Positions 60,017 through 64,000 of a stretch of DNA of 64,000 nucleotides are shown in pieces. Position 1 is the first letter of the stretch; every line of letters starts with the position of its first letter. The DNA is from Roseomonas alba. Its GTDB lineage: Bacteria; Pseudomonadota; Alphaproteobacteria; Acetobacterales; Acetobacteraceae. Where the stretch lies: contig NZ_JAHYBZ010000005.1 in NCBI RefSeq assembly GCF_019430885.1, positions 248,001 to 312,000 on the forward strand. The letters are read 5' to 3'. The notes beneath the pieces were generated by a model that was given only the letters and a program-made list of their open reading frames with translations, searched no databases and was not told where the DNA came from. A program made the translations under genes and the position numbers.

Positions 60017-60928
60017 TCATGCCGCCGCTCGGTGGTGCGCCCCCGCCCCGTCAGAACTCCGCGCGAGCAGCACGACACCGAGACAGGCGGCGATTACCGC
60101 CATCAGCGACAAACCGTCCGGCACCTCGCCAAGCAGGGCGAAGCCGCCCGCGCAGGCTGCCCCGGGGCTGAGACTGCCGAAGGCCGCCGCCTGCGATGCG
60201 CCCAGCCGCCGCACCGCCGCCGCGAAGGCAACCGGAGCCAGGATGCCAGACCCCAGGCCCTGGAAAGCCGCCTGCATGACGACGTCGCGCAGAGGGACCG
60301 CCAGCACGCCGGCCTCCATCCCGAACACATAGAGCGGACCAAGCCCGGCGATCGATCCGGCACTGACGAAAGCGGCCGCCTCCCACGCGCCGATGCCGCT
60401 GCGCCGCAGCGCGATGGTGTACCCCGCGGCAAGCAGTGCCGCGAGCAAGAGCAGCAGGTAGCCGGCCGGGTCTGCTGCCGTGCCGCCCATGATCGCGGGC
60501 AGCACGATCACCGCCACGGCCGCGCCGATCATCGCGAGCCCGGCCAGGCGCAGCGGGCGCATGCGCTCGCCCATCAGCAGGGAGACGAGCACGACGCAGA
60601 GCGGCACCGTTCCCGGCAGCAGCGCGCCCGCTTCGGCCGCGCCGGCGATGCTGAGGCCGCGCCCCGCGACGAGCACGAACGGCGCACCGCCACCCGCGAG
60701 CAGCAGGGCGAGCAGCCAGGGCGAGACCTGACGCAGGCGCGGCCAGGCACGGCGCAGCACCGGCAGCAACAGTAGCGCGGGCCCGGCGAAGCGCAGCATG
60801 GCGATGTCGGTCGGGCCGAGCGACGCATCGCCGGACACGGCGAGACGCGTGACGGCGATGGCCCCGCCCCAGATGGTGGCCGCTGAAAGCCCGGCCGCGA
60901 TGCCGAGCGGAGAGAATGTGGTCGTCAT
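60017..60928 (-). CDS. EamA/DMT-family transporter
   Basis: 303 aa from the ATG at 60928 with ten predicted membrane spans in two EamA repeats (IAAGLSAATIWGGAIAVTRL, then GGTAADPAGYLLLLLAALLA). Drug/metabolite transporters of this kind export amino acids, purines or small organics. A duplicate fragment of its 3' end survives at 48365-48515, so this gene or a close copy took part in a rearrangement. It is preceded by a DUF1127 gene on the same strand, 44 bases upstream. Confidence 0.9.
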   Translation of the reverse strand: MTTTFSPLGIAAGLSAATIWGGAIAVTRLAVSGDASLGPTDIAMLRFAGPALLLLPVLRRAWPRLRQVSPWLLALLLAGGGAPFVLVAGRGLSIAGAAEAGALLPGTVPLCVVLVSLLMGERMRPLRLAGLAMIGAAVAVIVLPAIMGGTAADPAGYLLLLLAALLAAGYTIALRRSGIGAWEAAAFVSAGSIAGLGPLYVFGMEAGVLAVPLRDVVMQAAFQGLGSGILAPVAFAAAVRRLGASQAAAFGSLSPGAACAGGFALLGEVPDGLSLMAVIAACLGVVLLARSSDGAGAHHRAAA

Positions 60929-60972
60929 GTCGGATGCCTCCGGTGTGCCCGACGGCGGGAGACGCGGGCGCG

Positions 60973-61134
60973 TCAGTCCCGCCACCAGGGCTTGTTGGCT
61001 TCCGCCGCGGCGATGCCCCGCGAGATGCCGATGTCCTTAAGCAGCCGCTCATCCATCTCGAGCAGCAGCTTCCGCCCACGCGCGCGTTCCCGGATGCGCG
61101 CGAAGCCGTCGATCAGCGTTCCGATGGTGGTCAT
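60973..61134 (-). CDS. DUF1127 small protein
   Basis: 53 aa, basic: RIRERARGRKLLLEMDERLL then KDIGISRGIAAAEANKPWW. The segment LLEMDERLLKDIGISR is the DUF1127 hallmark. Ribosome site AAGGAA lies about 10 bases before the ATG. Members of this family in Agrobacterium and Rhodobacter affect phosphate uptake and RNA turnover. No such role is shown here. Confidence 0.85.
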   Translation of the reverse strand: MTTIGTLIDGFARIRERARGRKLLLEMDERLLKDIGISRGIAAAEANKPWWRD

Positions 61135-61403
61135 GGAAAGTGTTCCTTCCGTTGCATGCCGCCGACACGACCGTCGTGCGGTGCAAGGACTCTGCGGCGC
61201 CGCGCCGCGCGGCGCTTGGTGCCGCGCTTGCGGGCGTCTGAAGAATTGCTTGAGCCTTCCGTACCTCTCGTGACCTGGCGCACTCGACTGTTGAGCCGGG
61301 GCGGGCGAGTGACGGATACTCAGTAGGTCGCGGTGTGGCCGCGACCCTGCATGGCGACCGGGATGCCGCCGCGACGGGGCGGCATGTTGCACGGAGGAGC
61401 GAG
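61135..61403. other. Divergent promoter region without a recognised gene
   Basis: 269 bases between the DUF1127 start and the winged-helix regulator start, expected to contain both promoters. No convincing operator or hairpin was identified. Confidence 0.4.
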
Positions 61404-63008
61404 ATGTCTCTCACCTTCGCCGGCCACGAAGTCGATTTGCGCCGGCATGAGTTGCGTCGTGATGGCAATCGCGTGCATGTCGAGCCACAGGTCTTCGACC
61501 TGCTGGTTCACCTCGTGCGCAACCGCGACCGCGTCGTCAGCAAGGATGAGCTGCTCGACGAGATCTGGAGCGGACGCATCGTCTCCGAGGCGGCGCTCAG
61601 CAGCCGCATCAACGCCGCGCGCAAGGCGGTGGGCGACGATGGCGAACGCCAGACGCTCATCAAGACCATCCACAAACGTGGCTTCCGCTTCGTCGGCGAG
61701 GTCATCGAACGGCCGGAGGAGACCAAGCCCGCGCCAGAGCCGGCGCCGGCGACGGAAGCGCCTGCCGCGGATCGGTCGCAGCGGCCTTCGGTCGTCGTGC
61801 TGCCCTTCGCCAATCTCAGCGCAGAGCCCGATACGGACTATTTCAGCTATGGCCTGACCGAGGACATCATCCGCCTGCTCGCGCGCCATCGCTGGATGGA
61901 TGTGCTGAGCCGCCACACCGCCGCCGCCTTCCGCGATCGTGATGTCGACGCGCGCGAGATCGGCACGACATTCGGCGTGCGCTACCTGGTGCATGGCAGC
62001 GTCGCGAAGCGCGGCGATCATGTGCGCCTCGCCGCGGAGCTGGTGTCGTGCGAGAGCGGGCGCCAGCTCTGGTCCGAGACCTATGACCTCGCCCTCGCCG
62101 ATGTGCTCGAGGTGCAGCGCACGATGTCGGAGCAGATCGCCGCGGCGATCGAGCCCGAGCTCGCGCGGCTCGAACGCGAGGCCGCCGCGCGGCGCCCGCC
62201 GGTCAATCTTGGCGCCTGGGACTGCTACCAGCGCGGGCTGTTCCATCTCTGGGGCTTCACCCAGCCGGGCATGGCGGAAGCCGAGGCGATGTTCCGCCGC
62301 GCCATTGCGCTCGACCCGTCCTTTGCGCGCGCCCATGGCGGCCTCGCCTATGTGCTGCTGCAGGAAGCGGTGGTGGACGGCACGGCCGAACGCAAGGCGC
62401 GAATCGACGAAGCGCTGCGCGCGAGCCGCAGCGCGGTCGCGCTCGACAACCAGGACTGCATGAACCTCTGCGTGCTTGGCCGGGTGCACGCCTTCCGCCA
62501 TGATTTCGAGGAAGCGATCGCCTTGCTGTCCGAGGCCCTGGTCCTCAATCCGAGCTTCGCCCAGGCGCATTACGCCCTGGGCTGTACCATGATCTGGAGC
62601 GGGCGGGCGCAGGAGGGCGTCGTGCATATCGATCGCGCCGCGGCGCTCAGCCCGCGCGACCCGCATCTGTCGAGCTTCCACGCGGCGCGCGCCTTGGCTC
62701 ATATCCATCTCGGGGAACTGACCGAAGCGGTTGATTGCGCCCGTCGCGCGACGCGGGTGCCGAATGCGAAGGCCTGGCCGCACATAATGCTGGTCGCCGC
62801 GCTGGGGCTGCTGCAGCGTCACGAGGACGCACGGCGCGCGCTTGCCGGATTGAAGGAGAAGGCGCCGGGCTACAATCTGGTCGCGGCGCGCGCCGATTTC
62901 TTCTTCTGCTCGGAGGAATCGCTGATCGAGCGCTGCCTCGACGGGCTGCGGCAGGCGGGCCTCGATGACAGCCCTCCTGCGCTGGCCGATACTCAGCAGG
63001 GCGGATAG
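61404..63008 (+). CDS. Winged-helix regulator with TolB-like and TPR domains
   Basis: 534 aa from the ATG at 61404 after GGAGGAGCG. N-terminal OmpR/CadC-type winged helix (about 1-100: LRRHELRRDGNRVHVEPQVF, AALSSRINAARKAVGDDGER, TIHKRGFRFVGEV). Proline-rich linker, then a TolB-like domain (about 130-260: VVLPFANLSAEPDTDYFSYG, GVRYLVHGSVAKRGDHVRLA). C-terminal TPR array (about 290-510: EAEAMFRRAIALDPSFARAH, ALVLNPSFAQAHYALGCTM). No transmembrane segment is evident, so it is a soluble relative of CadC. Such proteins are usually stress-type activators. Target unknown; the divergent DUF1127-EamA genes are candidates. Confidence 0.9.
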   Translation: MSLTFAGHEVDLRRHELRRDGNRVHVEPQVFDLLVHLVRNRDRVVSKDELLDEIWSGRIVSEAALSSRINAARKAVGDDGERQTLIKTIHKRGFRFVGEVIERPEETKPAPEPAPATEAPAADRSQRPSVVVLPFANLSAEPDTDYFSYGLTEDIIRLLARHRWMDVLSRHTAAAFRDRDVDAREIGTTFGVRYLVHGSVAKRGDHVRLAAELVSCESGRQLWSETYDLALADVLEVQRTMSEQIAAAIEPELARLEREAAARRPPVNLGAWDCYQRGLFHLWGFTQPGMAEAEAMFRRAIALDPSFARAHGGLAYVLLQEAVVDGTAERKARIDEALRASRSAVALDNQDCMNLCVLGRVHAFRHDFEEAIALLSEALVLNPSFAQAHYALGCTMIWSGRAQEGVVHIDRAAALSPRDPHLSSFHAARALAHIHLGELTEAVDCARRATRVPNAKAWPHIMLVAALGLLQRHEDARRALAGLKEKAPGYNLVAARADFFFCSEESLIERCLDGLRQAGLDDSPPALADTQQGG

Positions 63009-63169
63009 AGCAAGGCGAGCTCGTCCTTCCAGGACAGCGCCTCGCGTGGCGTCGCAAGCGCCAGGGCTGGCGCATGGGCGTCGGGCGGCGGCGGGGCATC
63101 GGGCCGTGACGCTGGAGTAGGACGGGATTTTGCTGCCTTCGGCGCGCCGGTCTTGGACGTCGTGGTCAT
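62993..63169 (-). CDS. Small Pro/Ala-rich hypothetical protein
   Basis: 58 aa from the ATG at 63169, preceded by GAGGAG at good spacing. Reads TTTSKTGAPKAAKSRPTPAS, a proline-rich middle and ALSWKDELALLYPPC. No known family. Its end overlaps the 3' end of the convergent regulator gene by 16 bases. The good ribosome site is the main support. Confidence 0.45.
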   Translation of the reverse strand: MTTTSKTGAPKAAKSRPTPASRPDAPPPPDAHAPALALATPREALSWKDELALLYPPC

Positions 63170-63264
63170 GGTCGGGTCTCCTCGGTTGTAGGCGCTCTTC
63201 GCAAGGGGAGGGCGGGTGGCCGCGGCGGCCTGTGGCGCCGCCGCGGGGAGCGGGCGTCCGTGGC

Positions 63265-63708
63265 TCAGGCGGCCGGGCGCAGCGGCGCGGTCCAGGTCAC
63301 GGCGGTGCCGGTCAGGCAGTCCTCTCCCGCCGCGTTGCGCACGGTCGTGGCCAGGGTGCAGATCGGCTTGTCGTCGCGCACCGTCACGACCTCGACGCGC
63401 GCGGTGATCGTCTCGCCGACGGGCACCGCCTTCACGAAGCGCCATTCGACGCCGAGGAAGACGGTGCCCGGTCCGGGCAGGTCCTCCGCCACCACGGCGT
63501 TGAGCAGCCCCGAGGTGATGCCGCCCTGCACGATCAGGCCGCCGAAGGGCGAGGCCGCGGCGAGCGCGGCGTCGTAGTGCAGCGGATTGCGGTCGCCGGT
63601 GATGGCGGTGAAGGCCTCGACATCGGCCATACCGGTGCGGCGGGTGCGCTCCGCCACCTGGCCGGGGCTCGGCTTGCCAGCCAGGGTGCGGGACCAGACG
63701 TCGCTCAT
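63265..63708 (-). CDS. MaoC-like (R)-specific enoyl-CoA hydratase
   Basis: 147 aa single hot-dog domain from the ATG at 63708. Catalytic Asp39 and His44 in AITGDRNPLHYD, with FGGLIVQGGITSGLLNAVVA following, as in PhaJ-type (R)-hydratases. It overlaps by 4 bases the stop of the upstream monooxygenase gene, so the two are co-translated. The acyl substrate is unknown. Confidence 0.92.
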   Translation of the reverse strand: MSDVWSRTLAGKPSPGQVAERTRRTGMADVEAFTAITGDRNPLHYDAALAAASPFGGLIVQGGITSGLLNAVVAEDLPGPGTVFLGVEWRFVKAVPVGETITARVEVVTVRDDKPICTLATTVRNAAGEDCLTGTAVTWTAPLRPAA

Positions 63709-64000
63709 GCCACCACCTCCGCGGCCAGCGCCGCGATCTCGTGCTTCATCGCCCGGTTCAAAGCGATGTGCAGTGCCTGCGCCTGCTCGAGCGTCCATTC
63801 GTAGCCGGCGATTTCGTCTGTCACGTGGAACAGCGGCAGGGATAGGGCGTCGCGACGCTCGGCGAAGCGGGCGAAGGCAGCCTCGCCGCCGATGGCGGCC
63901 GCATCGGCCAGCAGCGCGGCGTCGCGGAGCGCATCGGTGATGCCATGGGCGGTGATCGGGTCCTTGAAGTATCCCGCATCGCCGATCAGCGCCCAGCCGG
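63705..64000 (-). CDS. FAD-dependent monooxygenase/oxidoreductase, C-terminal part (runs off the window)
   Basis: About 98 C-terminal residues: GWALIGDAGYFKDPITAHGI, then TDALRDAALLADAAAIGG and a helical end. GDAGYFKDPITAHGITDALR is the FAD ribityl-binding GD motif and following helix of group A flavin monooxygenases and tryptophan-halogenase-like or geranylgeranyl-reductase-like proteins. The N-terminal FAD-binding part lies beyond the window edge. Its stop overlaps the MaoC gene start (ATGA). Confidence 0.85.
   Translation of the reverse strand, partial: GWALIGDAGYFKDPITAHGITDALRDAALLADAAAIGGEAAFARFAERRDALSLPLFHVTDEIAGYEWTLEQAQALHIALNRAMKHEIAALAAEVVA

Noticed and set aside
61308-63002. Similar GATACTCAG motifs before and at the end of the winged-helix regulator gene
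   Set aside because: About 9-11 bases only. One copy is coding. Most likely chance.
1-64000. CRISPR array, tRNA or rRNA genes
   Set aside because: No regularly spaced repeats, cloverleaf-type sequences or rRNA motifs were noticed on reading. Not checked with a dedicated search tool.

Overview
The window is a high-GC alphaproteobacterial chromosome segment, most plausibly from Acetobacteraceae (Roseomonas-like). This is inferred from the many orphan Bug/TctC-type receptors, the direct-repeat GTTC-N7-GTTC LexA boxes, a DUF1127 protein and an alphaproteobacterial palindromic repeat. No rRNA, tRNA or phylogenetic marker is present to confirm it. About 55 intact genes are arranged as catabolic and uptake modules, separated by decayed insertion-sequence scars.

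Layout. 1-1043: cupin end and an IS3 scar. 1044-7654: dipeptide-type ABC transporter operon ending in an AtzE-like amidase and an AtzH-like protein. 7832-8292: a 461-bp internally deleted IS481-type element. 8299-14126: hyuA-hyuB plus two Bug receptors, divergent from an unusual IclR regulator fused to a TAXI-type receptor domain (14290-15960). 16031-17690: repeat, broken dinB copy, IS630 scar. 17718-26322: quinate/shikimate island (TRAP transporter, aroQ-like, aroE-like, quiC-like, two GntR and one TetR regulator). 26379-27614: IS3 scar. 27615-40164: liv-type ABC operon with a fused permease-ATPase, CMD and HIBADH-family enzymes, LacI regulator, two SDRs, two Bug receptors and an MmgE/PrpD protein. 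Matching TGATATCGATATCA-like operators lie in front of three transcription units. 40511-44764: GntR, two enolase-superfamily enzymes and a Bug receptor.

45076-48831: a Bug gene stump, an SOS-type cassette dinB-DUF763-alkB with a LexA box, an EamA gene stump and an IS3 stump. The window holds two more decayed copies of this cassette: 16366-17132 (truncated, frameshifted) and 56281-56580 (internally deleted, LexA box retained). 48832-53798: compact MocR-nitrilase-cioA-cioB-DUF2474 operon with less extreme base composition, flanked by IS3 scars, which looks acquired and may deal with nitriles or cyanide. 54209-56275: UvrD-type helicase. 56660-64000: exported alpha/beta hydrolase, DUF1254 pseudogene, EamA transporter, DUF1127, winged-helix/TPR regulator, MaoC hydratase and the end of a FAD monooxygenase.

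Working together: most modules pair one uptake system with a few soluble enzymes and a dedicated one-component regulator, the pattern of a soil or rhizosphere generalist using plant-derived acids, amides, ureides and possibly nitriles. The three cassette copies and the chimeric gene stumps show repeated rearrangement around a DNA-damage-response locus.
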